The notes under the pieces were generated by a model, which worked only from the letters and a program-made list of their open reading frames with translations, ran no database searches and was not told the origin of the DNA. A stretch of 64,000 nucleotides of DNA, taken from NCBI GenBank assembly GCA_029237685.1, contig JAQZBV010000003.1, positions 1 through 64,000 on the forward strand, read 5' to 3'. This DNA comes from Cytophagaceae bacterium. Lineage in GTDB: Bacteria; Bacteroidota; Bacteroidia; Cytophagales; Cytophagaceae. This document shows positions 47,604 to 56,800 of the stretch, in pieces; positions within the stretch are counted from its first letter, which is position 1; each line of letters begins with the position of its first letter. Both the position numbers and the translations under genes were made by a program.

Positions 47604-48620
47604 ATGACGGATAGGGAAAGCATTCAAAAGAAAATTTTATCGATTGATTCCGATGCATCTTTCAATGCGCTGGCTTTGGCGCTTTTTCGTGAGCAATCAA
47701 AAAACAATCCGGTTTATAGACAATATTTGGATTTGATCGGCAAAGATCCTTCCTCGGTGCTGCACTATACTGCTATTCCTTGTTTACCGGTCTCTTTTTT
47801 TAAAACACAACAAGTGATTTCCGTTTCGTTGTCTGATTTGAAACTGGCCACACAATCCGTTCAATTCAAAAGCAGCGGCACCACACAGCAGGAGCGAAGT
47901 ACACACTGGGTGTACGATGCCGGCTGGTATGAAAAAATAACGGCAGAAGGTTTCCAACGGTTTTTTGGAAAGATCGAGGACTATGTCATCATCGCTTGTT
48001 TGCCTTCTTACTATGAAAACAAAGAGTCTTCTTTGTTGTATATGGTTAATCATTTCATCGCATTGAGTAAACACCCTTTGTCTGGCTATTATGATTTTGC
48101 AGGGCAGGAGCTGGCTCAAGTAATTAAAAAATGCCAATCGGAAGGCAAAAAAACATGGATCATAGGTGTAACCTATGCTTTATTGGATTGGGCAGAAAGT
48201 AACATAAAAATAACATTGGACGATTCTTCCGTCATTTTGGAAACCGGAGGCATGAAAGGCCGTAGAAGAGAATTAGTGCGTTCAGAACTCCATGAACGGT
48301 TGAAAAAAGGACTGGGTGTCAAAAAAATATATTCAGAATATGGCATGTGTGAAATGTTATCGCAAGCCTATTGTTTTGAAAAAGAGGAATTTGAGGCTGT
48401 TCCCTGGTTAAGGTTCGGATTGAGGGAACTCAACGACCCCTTCAGCAGTTTTGAAACAGGAAGTGGAGTAATTCGGGTCTTTGATTTGGCCAATATGGAC
48501 AGTTGCTGTTTCCTGGAAACCCAGGATATTGGTCAGCGGGAGGCTGGTGGAAAGCTAAAAATCATAGGAAGATTGGATAATTCCGATATCCGTGGATGTA
48601 ATTTATTGTATCAAAACTAG
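47604..48620 (+). CDS. LuxE-like acyl-protein synthetase
   Basis: IPCLPVSFFKTQQVIS; FKSSGTTQQERSTHWV; YSEYGMCEMLSQAYC. Confidence 0.82.
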   Translation: MTDRESIQKKILSIDSDASFNALALALFREQSKNNPVYRQYLDLIGKDPSSVLHYTAIPCLPVSFFKTQQVISVSLSDLKLATQSVQFKSSGTTQQERSTHWVYDAGWYEKITAEGFQRFFGKIEDYVIIACLPSYYENKESSLLYMVNHFIALSKHPLSGYYDFAGQELAQVIKKCQSEGKKTWIIGVTYALLDWAESNIKITLDDSSVILETGGMKGRRRELVRSELHERLKKGLGVKKIYSEYGMCEMLSQAYCFEKEEFEAVPWLRFGLRELNDPFSSFETGSGVIRVFDLANMDSCCFLETQDIGQREAGGKLKIIGRLDNSDIRGCNLLYQN

Positions 48621-48649
48621 ATTGATTTTTGGTTTTAGATAGAATTCCT

Positions 48650-48657
48650 TATATTTG
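48650..48657 (+). promoter_or_regulatory. Candidate Bacteroidetes -7 box (TATATTTG)
   Basis: TAnnTTTG consensus about 30 nt upstream of small lipoprotein ATG. Confidence 0.5.
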
Positions 48658-48688
48658 TTATAATAAATTAACCCAAATACGAGATCTA

Positions 48689-48817
48689 ATGAAAACAAGA
48701 TTAGTTGCTTTGATCGTTCTAGTTGCCTTAGGAGTTATCTCTGCCTGTTCACCGCACAGAACTTGCCCTACCTATATGAAAAATAATGCAACAGAAGTAA
48801 AAGAGGCTAAAGTTTAG
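48689..48817 (+). CDS. Small lipoprotein (42 aa)
   Basis: MKTRLVALIVLVALGVISACSPHRTCPTYMKNNATEVKEAKV; start at internal ATG. Confidence 0.7.
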   Translation: MKTRLVALIVLVALGVISACSPHRTCPTYMKNNATEVKEAKV

Positions 48818-48852
48818 TCCTGTTTTAAACTATTGCATCAATATATATAGAA

Positions 48853-48881
48853 AGAGTCCCTCAAAAGAGGGGCTCTTTTAA
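48853..48881. terminator. Terminator between convergent genes
   Basis: aaagagtccctcaaaagaggggctctttta. Confidence 0.75.
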
Positions 48882-50035
48882 TTTTTTACATACAATTTGG
48901 CATCATCAAGTGTGATCTTTTTATCACTCATGATAACCAAGCGCTCGACCACGTTTTTCAATTCTCTGATATTTCCTGTCCAGGCTTGTTGCTGCAGGTA
49001 CTCCATCGCTTTGGCATCGATGTTCTTTTTAGGAGAACCATATTCATCTGCAATCTGATTCAGAAAATGTTCAACTAATAAAGGAATATCATCTTTACGC
49101 TCTTTTAAAGAAGGCACTTGAATGACAATGACTGAAAGTCTGTGGTACAAGTCTTCTCGGAATCTGTTTTGTTTGATCTCTTCCTGAATGTCTTTATTGG
49201 TAGCAGCGATGATACGAACGTTGACTTTGATGTCTTTCTCTCCACCGACACGTGTGATTTTATTTTCCTGCAAGGCGCGTAATACCTTGGCTTGAGCGGC
49301 GAGACTCATGTCGCCGATTTCATCTAAGAACAACGTACCTTCATTGGCTTGTTCAAATTTTCCGATGCGTTGTTTGATGGCAGAAGTAAAGGCGCCTTTT
49401 TCATGACCAAATAATTCGCTTTCGATCAACTCTGCCGGAATCGCGGCGCAGTTGACCTCTACAAAGGGACCGTTGGACCTGTTGCTCTTGGCGTGCAACC
49501 AGCGTGCTACCAGCTCTTTGCCCGATCCATTGGGGCCGGTAACGAATACACGTGCTTCGGTGGGAGCTACTTTATCAATGGTTTTATGAATGAGTTGTAT
49601 CGGTGCCGATTGACCGACGATATCAAACGTTTTGCTGATTTTTTTCTTCAGTACTTTGGTCTCCGTCACCAGATTTCCCTTGTCCATCGCGTTGCGAATG
49701 GTGATCAGCAAACGATTTAAATCCGGAGGTTTAGGAACGAAATCATAAGCTCCTTTTTTTGTCGCTTCTACCGCATTTTCAATCGTCCCATGCGCTGAGA
49801 TCATGATGAAAGGAGTATCCACTCCCGCTTCCATGGCTTTCTCCAGCACTTCGATGCCATCCATTTTTGGCATCTTGATGTCGCATAGCACCACATCGTA
49901 ATTGTTTTCCAATACCATTTTCAATCCTTCTTCTCCGTCTTTCGCTTCGTGAATTTCGAACTTTTCGTATTCTAAAATTTCACGAAGGGTAGCGCGTATG
50001 CTTTTTTCATCGTCGATAATAAGTAGTGATGGCAT
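48878..50035 (-). CDS. Sigma-54-dependent NtrC-type response regulator
   Basis: Receiver domain LLIIDDEKSIRATLREIL; AAA+ GPNGSGKELVARWLH, ESELFGHEKGAFTSA. Confidence 0.95.
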   Translation of the reverse strand: MPSLLIIDDEKSIRATLREILEYEKFEIHEAKDGEEGLKMVLENNYDVVLCDIKMPKMDGIEVLEKAMEAGVDTPFIMISAHGTIENAVEATKKGAYDFVPKPPDLNRLLITIRNAMDKGNLVTETKVLKKKISKTFDIVGQSAPIQLIHKTIDKVAPTEARVFVTGPNGSGKELVARWLHAKSNRSNGPFVEVNCAAIPAELIESELFGHEKGAFTSAIKQRIGKFEQANEGTLFLDEIGDMSLAAQAKVLRALQENKITRVGGEKDIKVNVRIIAATNKDIQEEIKQNRFREDLYHRLSVIVIQVPSLKERKDDIPLLVEHFLNQIADEYGSPKKNIDAKAMEYLQQQAWTGNIRELKNVVERLVIMSDKKITLDDAKLYVKN

Positions 50036-50131
50036 AGATATTTTATTTTTAATAGGTATAGTTTTAATATTGATGTATTGAAATTAAAGATAAGAATGTT
50101 CTTGTTAATAGAATCACTTTGGTGAAAATTT

Positions 50132-50244
50132 GGGCGTGCCCCTTCGGGTCGGGCTATCCGCTGCAAGTCCTCGCTCGGAACAATCTGTAGTGATAGTATT
50201 AAGTAGAGGCTCGCTGTGGGCTTTACGCTACTATCCCTCACGCA
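50132..50244 (-). repeat. Dispersed structured element, family A copy 6 (divergent)
   Basis: gggcgtgccccttcgggtcgggctatccgctgcaagtcctcgctcgga...ctatccctcacgcaa. Confidence 0.65.
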
Positions 50245-50266
50245 ACTTTTTATCCATTCTAAAAAA

Positions 50267-50657
50267 GCAGTGCATACCTGTAAGCCGGGTTCTGTCGAGT
50301 CTTATCATTTATCTGCGAGTCCTGTTGCCAGTACTCTTTAACGACCTACCCATTCAGCCTTCCGCCTTGCGGCGGATATTCAGCGAGCCGCTTTATATCA
50401 TAAAGACAGCTGAACCTATTTGGCCTTTCAACCCGTAAGGGTTACCCCAATGCCGGCTCTCACCGACACGAGTGAGCTCTTACCTCACTTTTTCACCCTT
50501 ACCATCCCGATAGCTATCGGGATGGCGGTTATTTTCTGTGGCCCTGTCTGTATAACGCCGAGGCGTCACCCTTCCCGTTAGGAAGTACGGCGCCCTGTGT
50601 TGCCCGGACTTTCCTCTGCCTCTGTATCGGAGACAGCGATAAGACAGTATGCACTGC
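50267..50657 (-). ncRNA. rnpB: Bacterial RNase P RNA (class A)
   Basis: Minus strand: gaggcagaggaaagtccgggcaacacagggc, ccacagaaaataaccgcc, aagggtgaaaaagtgaggtaagagctcac, agaacccggcttacaggtatgcactgc; P1 gcagtgcatac/gtatgcactgc. Confidence 0.97.
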
Positions 50658-50661
50658 GTGA

Positions 50662-50669
50662 CAAAGTTA
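50662..50669 (-). promoter_or_regulatory. Candidate -7 box for rnpB (TAACTTTG on minus strand)
   Basis: caaagtta on plus strand immediately upstream of the RNA 5' end. Confidence 0.55.
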
Positions 50670-50676
50670 GTAAAAA

Positions 50677-50780
50677 AGTTGTTAGTTGTTAGTTACTAGT
50701 TATTTGAAATAATAAGTTGTTTTCTTAAACTAATAACTAACAACTAACAACTAACAACTAACAACTAACAACTAACAACT
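50677..50780. repeat. AGTTGTT/AACTAAC heptad palindrome
   Basis: Left agttgtt agttgtt agttact agttatt; right aactaat then six aactaac plus aact. Confidence 0.95.
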
Positions 50781-50783
50781 TGT

Positions 50784-51716
50784 TTACTTTAGAGAAACCA
50801 ACGTCGCACCGTACCCAAACTTTTCCTTCTTCGCATCGCTAAAAGAAGCCACCTGTTTGTTGCGGCCGAGTCGCTTATGTAGTTCGGATTTCAAAATACC
50901 GTTTCCAATGCCATGAATGAAGGTGATTTCAGAACGCCCATGTGCAACGGCAAGATCCAAGTGTTTTTCAAAGGTATCTAATTGCAAACGCAGCATCTCC
51001 GCGGCATTCAAGGTACTGTGTTCGGGTATTAACTTTTCAATGTGAAGATCCACTTCTGATTGGGCCGCTGTAATGTGAAGTGTTTGATCTGCATCAGGGC
51101 GTAAAGCGGGAGCATTGGCTGGATTTTCTTTTTTAGCTGCAACTGCAGATTCAACAGGAAAGAGGTAACCTTTTTTATCCAGCAAAGGAATGTTTTGATT
51201 GGAACGCAAGACTTGTATTCCCGTAATCTTAAATCGAAACTCTATCGGAGCAGGAATGTTTTCGGGGGCGTTTTCATAAAAGCAAAGTTGAAGGATGCCA
51301 TGCGCTTCTTCTTGCAATTGCTGCCAGCTCAATCGGGTCAGGCTTTCTGCTGTGAAAGGATTGATGACACCATGTCCAATCCCTTTGATCGAACCGGTGC
51401 TTTTGCTGGTTTCAAACAGGGTATAGTGACAGGTACTTTTGCTGTCGTTGACAAAGTATAGATCAAAAGCTTGATCGTTAAAAGCAACAACCGCCAATTG
51501 ACGGCCTGTCGCTTTTTTTATTTTATCGAGTGGTTGTTCTTCTTCTAAAGCGGGTTCGGGATTGGCGACTTTTACAATTTCAGAAGCCATGACAGGAATG
51601 CGGAAACCATCCGTCGTTTCTACTTCCCATTCATTGGGGCCGAATGCTCGTACGATCTTTCCTTCTTCTTTGGCGTGAATGAAGCGAACGTAATCTCCTG
51701 GTTTGAATGTAGACAT
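50784..51716 (-). CDS. Smr domain / DUF2027-like protein
   Basis: VDLHIEKLIPEHSTLNAAEMLRLQLDTFEKHLDLAVAHGRSEITFIHGIGNGILKSELHKRL. Confidence 0.88.
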   Translation of the reverse strand: MSTFKPGDYVRFIHAKEEGKIVRAFGPNEWEVETTDGFRIPVMASEIVKVANPEPALEEEQPLDKIKKATGRQLAVVAFNDQAFDLYFVNDSKSTCHYTLFETSKSTGSIKGIGHGVINPFTAESLTRLSWQQLQEEAHGILQLCFYENAPENIPAPIEFRFKITGIQVLRSNQNIPLLDKKGYLFPVESAVAAKKENPANAPALRPDADQTLHITAAQSEVDLHIEKLIPEHSTLNAAEMLRLQLDTFEKHLDLAVAHGRSEITFIHGIGNGILKSELHKRLGRNKQVASFSDAKKEKFGYGATLVSLK

Positions 51717-51721
51717 ATCGA

Positions 51722-52618
51722 TTAGAAATAAAGAGGATGAAATTGAAATCCGTTTCTTCCGTTGTATTCTAACGCAGGGAAAGGAACATGAAGCATATTA
51801 AGCCCCCGGAATAATCCCCGAAGGAAAGCGTGTTTAGTTTTTATTCGATTGAAATCTACATCAAGAGAAAGAAATCCTCTGGCATAAGAGTGGTAACCGT
51901 TCTCACTGTTTTGTGAAGGTAAGGCATACAACATCTCTTCGGCGCCATAACCAATACTTACATTGAGCCATTTAGGAAATTTTTCCAGATGCGTGAGCGA
52001 AGCAATATTGAAAGATAACCAATAGGTTTGACCATTGTAATCTTTAAGGAAACGCTCCATGGTTGTTGCTCCCAGTGTATTGGGACGCATGGTGGCATAA
52101 CTTGTTTCATGATAGGAGAACTTTGGTGTAATGCGTATCTCATCCCATAACAGATGTTGTGTCACGACTAAAACACTTCCCGCTGTATTCGCTGTCAAAT
52201 CGCCCCAAGAGGCTCCATACTCATCTGAAAAGCCATCTAATACTTCAATGGGAATCATCAAGGCTGCTCCTGTAAAGCCGCCGAATAGAATGCTTTTTTT
52301 TCGGGAACTGCCTGTCCATTTCAATACACGTACGGCCGCATTGCTGACATGAAAAGAAGTGTATAGATGACCTATCTTATCTACACCTCTCCATTCATCG
52401 TTGTCATCAAAGAACTTAAACTCACTGCTGAGTTGATCTTTATACCAAATGCTTCCTAACAAGACCATGCCACCGGTATAGGTCACGCCTGAGGCCGTGG
52501 TTAGTAACGTAAAACGTTTTTTATTGAAGATCTCTGTGCTATCTGTTGTTTGCGCATGCAGCATGGCAACACCGCACGAAAAGAGCAATAGGCAACAGAA
52601 CCAAAGACGTCTTATCAT
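51722..52618 (-). CDS. DUF2279-like periplasmic protein
   Basis: EFKFFDDNDEWRGVDKIGHLYTSFHVSNAAVRVLKWTG. Confidence 0.8.
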   Translation of the reverse strand: MIRRLWFCCLLLFSCGVAMLHAQTTDSTEIFNKKRFTLLTTASGVTYTGGMVLLGSIWYKDQLSSEFKFFDDNDEWRGVDKIGHLYTSFHVSNAAVRVLKWTGSSRKKSILFGGFTGAALMIPIEVLDGFSDEYGASWGDLTANTAGSVLVVTQHLLWDEIRITPKFSYHETSYATMRPNTLGATTMERFLKDYNGQTYWLSFNIASLTHLEKFPKWLNVSIGYGAEEMLYALPSQNSENGYHSYARGFLSLDVDFNRIKTKHAFLRGLFRGLNMLHVPFPALEYNGRNGFQFHPLYF

Positions 52619-52757
52619 GTTATAGATAGTGTCTGAACAATATGAAAGGTAAACGGCGAACAGAGCAGTGATTTATGGAAATTTGTAGCTTATAACTCTA
52701 TAAAAATACAATTATTCAATAACTTTGACGGACTTTTAGTTTAAATCTTAAAAAGAA

Positions 52758-53741
52758 ATGAAAAAATCAGCTATCGTACAGTACTTCTGCTTGCTCTTCC
52801 TCTTGTTTCCTTTGGTTGCTTCTGCACAGAATGAAGGAATGACAGATGAACATAAAGCCTTCCTGAAAGCACAGGAAGAAATGAAAAAACAACAAACTCC
52901 GGACTCTTTGAGGTTTTGGAGAAGAGGAATTACTCCTGCGATCAATTTTTCACAAGTGAATTTATCAAACTGGAGTGGTGGGGGACAAAACTCCGTTTCT
53001 TTTACAGCACTGGTGTCTGCCTTTTTGAATTATGAGAAGAACAAGTGGTCCTGGTACAATAACCTTGATCTGGGTTACGGTCTTTCACGCATCGGTACCA
53101 GTTCTTCTCCTTGGATCAAGAACGAAGATAAAATCATCTATGTAGAAAAACTGTCTTACCGTATCGGTGAGCACAGTAAAATAAGCTGGTTGAATGATTT
53201 CAGAACACAGTTCGCAGAAGGCCGCAGGTATTTTAAAAGCGAGACGACGGGTTTAGATACTTCTCAGTATGTATCGAACTTTATGGCTCCGGCTTACCTT
53301 ACATCGGCACTTGGTTACGAATACAATCCCAATAAAAATTTCTTCTTATTCGTTTCTCCGGTAACGGCTAAGTTTACTTGTGTAAACGATTCTGAACTCT
53401 CTGCTGCCGGCGCATACGGAGTGAAGCCATACAATACTTTCCGCGCAGAATTTGGAGCCTTGGCGAACGCCAAACTGCAGTTTGCCATTGCGGAGAACAT
53501 TACCTTCTCCAGTACATTGACCGCATTTGCTAATTATGAAACATTAGACCGCATCGATATTTTCTCCGACAACTCTGTGTTGTTCAAAGTCAATAAATAT
53601 GTGACCGCTTCTTTCACGGCGAACATGATTTATGACGATGACATCAATATCACAAGGGGAGACGGCACCATCGGTCCGGATCTGCAATACAAACATGTAT
53701 TGTCTGTAGGTATCACTACAGTCATCGGAGATAAGCAATAA
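52758..53741 (+). CDS. DUF3078-like secreted beta-barrel protein
   Basis: Signal peptide; LRFWRRGITPAINFSQVNLSNWSGGGQNSVSFTALVSAFLNYEKNKWSWYNNLDLGYG. Confidence 0.85.
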   Translation: MKKSAIVQYFCLLFLLFPLVASAQNEGMTDEHKAFLKAQEEMKKQQTPDSLRFWRRGITPAINFSQVNLSNWSGGGQNSVSFTALVSAFLNYEKNKWSWYNNLDLGYGLSRIGTSSSPWIKNEDKIIYVEKLSYRIGEHSKISWLNDFRTQFAEGRRYFKSETTGLDTSQYVSNFMAPAYLTSALGYEYNPNKNFFLFVSPVTAKFTCVNDSELSAAGAYGVKPYNTFRAEFGALANAKLQFAIAENITFSSTLTAFANYETLDRIDIFSDNSVLFKVNKYVTASFTANMIYDDDINITRGDGTIGPDLQYKHVLSVGITTVIGDKQ

Positions 53742-53757
53742 TACAGCGGTTAGACGT

Positions 53758-53802
53758 AAAAAAGAAAAGGGATGATATCACTATCATCCCTTTTCTTTTT
53801 TA
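53758..53802. terminator. Bidirectional terminator between convergent genes
   Basis: aaaaaagaaaagggatgatatcactatcatcccttttcttttttac. Confidence 0.85.
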
Positions 53803-53815
53803 CTAATTTTTTTAT

Positions 53816-53836
53816 AACTAACAACTAACAACTAAT
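53816..53836. repeat. Short heptad array (aactaac x2, aactaat) directly abutting a stop codon
   Basis: aactaac aactaac aactaat; last base is part of minus-strand stop TAA. Confidence 0.85.
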
Positions 53837-56800
53837 TATGGCGTTTTCTTTGGAAGAAGCTGAGGAGGATCTTCCGGCATAATCAATGGTGGTTCTACTA
53901 TCACAGTATCTACTGGTAAAGCATCATCGTCTTTCTTGATGATCATCTGATTCTTTAAGTTTTGTTTCTTTTCTTTCTTGTTACTTCTTCCAAACAATTC
54001 ACCAAGGTTATCAAACTCCTGTGTATGCGTGACACTGAAGCCTGTAGAGTTGGACACATTGCTGCTGGTACTGGAAATCACACTGTTCTGATTGGCTCTG
54101 TTAAAGAGTTTAAGTCTAAGTTTGCCGTCTTGTGTCAGAAAGTATTCCAGTGTCCATTCACCGATGACATTGGAGTTGGAACTGTTCTGACTTCCTGTAT
54201 TCTTGTTGTTTTGGCTTCCGGCTACCAATCCGTCCATAGATACTCGTAATCGTCCATCCAATAGAGTATAGGAGAAGCGCATGTTGAAGTTATTGTTTCC
54301 TCCGCTGGCTTGTGAAAGTTGCGTCAGATCTACTTGAATTTGCAAGTTAGGGTCTACCTGTGACAACCACATGCTCAATTGATTGGAAAGCAGTTCGTTT
54401 AAGTTTTGTGTAGCTCCTCCAACACCCGTGAATTCATTGGGAGGGGAGAACTGTCTGAATAATAATAAAGAGAATACCTGTCTGTTTAACTCACTTGGAT
54501 TGGTTTGTAATTGGTTCTCAAAGGCGGTGACGTAGCTACTCAGTGAGGATGGATATTTGTTCAAGATGTGAATGCCTAGTTCCACCTCAGGATGCAGCAA
54601 TTGTCCTGTGAGTTTCATGTCCAGGTCCACAGGTGTTCTTCGCTTGGCGTCTGCTGAATTTCTAACCAGTGTATCGCTGGAGGTAATGATAGGAGCAAGC
54701 GGAACATATTGCTGGTAGGCGGCATCAATATTCAATATCCCATCGTATGGATTACCTGTCCAGCTGATGCGGCTTCCATTCACAATCTTAAATTCTTTAT
54801 TGATGATATTGGCCAATGTAAAGTTATAGGATCCTTTTTCGATGATGTAATTGCCATACATGGAGAAGTCACCGCGCGTATCTACATTGAACTTCAATGA
54901 TCCTCTGCCGTAACTTTTTATGATATCTCCTGCCTGCTTGTCAAAAATAATTTCCGTGTAAGTGCCGGGTTCTATATTGACATTGAGATCCATGAGGATA
55001 CCGGAAAGGTTGATTTTCTTTTCCTGCAGCTTGTCTTTATCCTCATGTTTTACAAAGGTGATGTAGTCTTTTTCTTCTACGTCTTCGTAGCTGTTCATTG
55101 GAATATAGATTTTGCTGCTACGAAGCAAGGTCGCATCAGCTGTGATGCGGATATCATTTTCCGATCCTAGAAACTCCCAACTGCCTGTTCCGAATGCGCG
55201 ACCATAGAAAATGGAATTGTCTTTTTCTGTCGTATTCAATACAAAGAAGTTGTTCATTTCTCCTTTGAGGTTGAAGACGAAGTTTTGAAACAAATCATGG
55301 TATATACCTCCATTCAACACACAGGTTTCGCCAAACTGATCTTTGAGGTTGACGTTTTTAAAACCGATCAGGTTATCATTGAATATGATTTTATCATTCA
55401 GGGAATAGGTAGTGCCAAGGTATGGTATTTTGAAACGACCTTTCTCTACATAAGTCTCTCCATTGATATCCGGATCATTGTAAGGACCTGTAATTTTTAC
55501 GACGCCACTGGCTTCGCCTTGTATGTTTTCCAGAATACCTTCCAGCAAAGGATTTAAGAAAGTAAGATCTGTTTTGGTCATGTCTACCGTAAGGTCAATG
55601 TCATCTCCTGTATCGCTGATTCCTGGATTGAGGAGACCCGTAACCGTAGCAATGGTGCTGTAATCTTTGTAGAGGTCGAAGTCTATTTCTATTTTTTTCT
55701 TTTGCGTGTTGTAAAAGGAATTGCCTTCCATGTCTCCAACGGCTACACTGTCGATCTCCAGATCGTAGACTTCAATGTCACTGTAAAAATCAGGGGAGTC
55801 AAGAATGTTACTCAGTATAATGTCCCCATTGATCAAACCATTGATAGGAATAGTTGTTAAGAAGGTCAGGATGGTGTTAATGTTAAAGTTGTTGATGTTG
55901 ATGTTCAATTTCTGATCTTTATTGTCACTGATCCAGCCGTCTATGTTGAGGTGCTGGTTCAGGTATTGCATGTTCAATTCGTTCAGAAGGATAGAGCCAT
56001 CCGGCATGAGACTGATTTTTGCTTTTGGGTTAATGTCCCATTGCTCATCATCAATTTGTACGTAGGAATTTTCAGAGGTGATTTCAGTCTTATCCTTTAA
56101 GAAAAGGGCCTTGTTATTCAATACAATTTTATTGTTCATTCCGTCTTGTTCGAGAGAACTACTGATGAACAAAGAATCATTTTCGGTATGCCCTTTAATG
56201 GAAAGATTTTTGGTAGGCACCATGCGTTTGAATTTCTGACTGGCAGAAGCCAAATCATACGTGGTGGTCAAATGCGGACTGTAGGGACGCTTTGAAATAG
56301 TGCCGCTGACATTATTGCCCCGGAATTCGTAGAAGTTGTAGAACAGTGTATCAGAGATGAAATTCAAAGACAAATTATTCTGTTCTTCAGTCGAAGTATA
56401 CTTGCCTTGAAGCGTGGAGTTCGGAGACATAAATGTTCCTGGCAGGTAAATATCAAAGATTTGGTTCAGGTCTTTGATTTCGAAGTGGAAGTCAGCCTGC
56501 TGTTGTTTGCCAATGCTTGTTTTATTAGCATAATAACGGTTGGTTTCCGCTTCGTCGTTGTTGATTTTTAATAAGGCTTCTTCTCCCAGCATAACGAGCG
56601 ATTGTTCCAATCCAATAAAATCAAAATCTCCTTTGATGTTTCCATCAATCAAGTCTGATTGCAGGGTGAAAACGCGTTCGTTGTTATCCTGTTTGTAAAC
56701 TTCAGCGTGTATACTGTCTATGAATACTTCTTTGTTATTGGGGTAAAGCAAATAGGTTTGACCGGTATGGAGATTGCCTTCCAGTTCATTGATGTTGAGC

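Noticed and set aside
50130-50438. 102-aa ORF overlapping rnpB
   Set aside because: Region is the RNase P RNA and a family A element.
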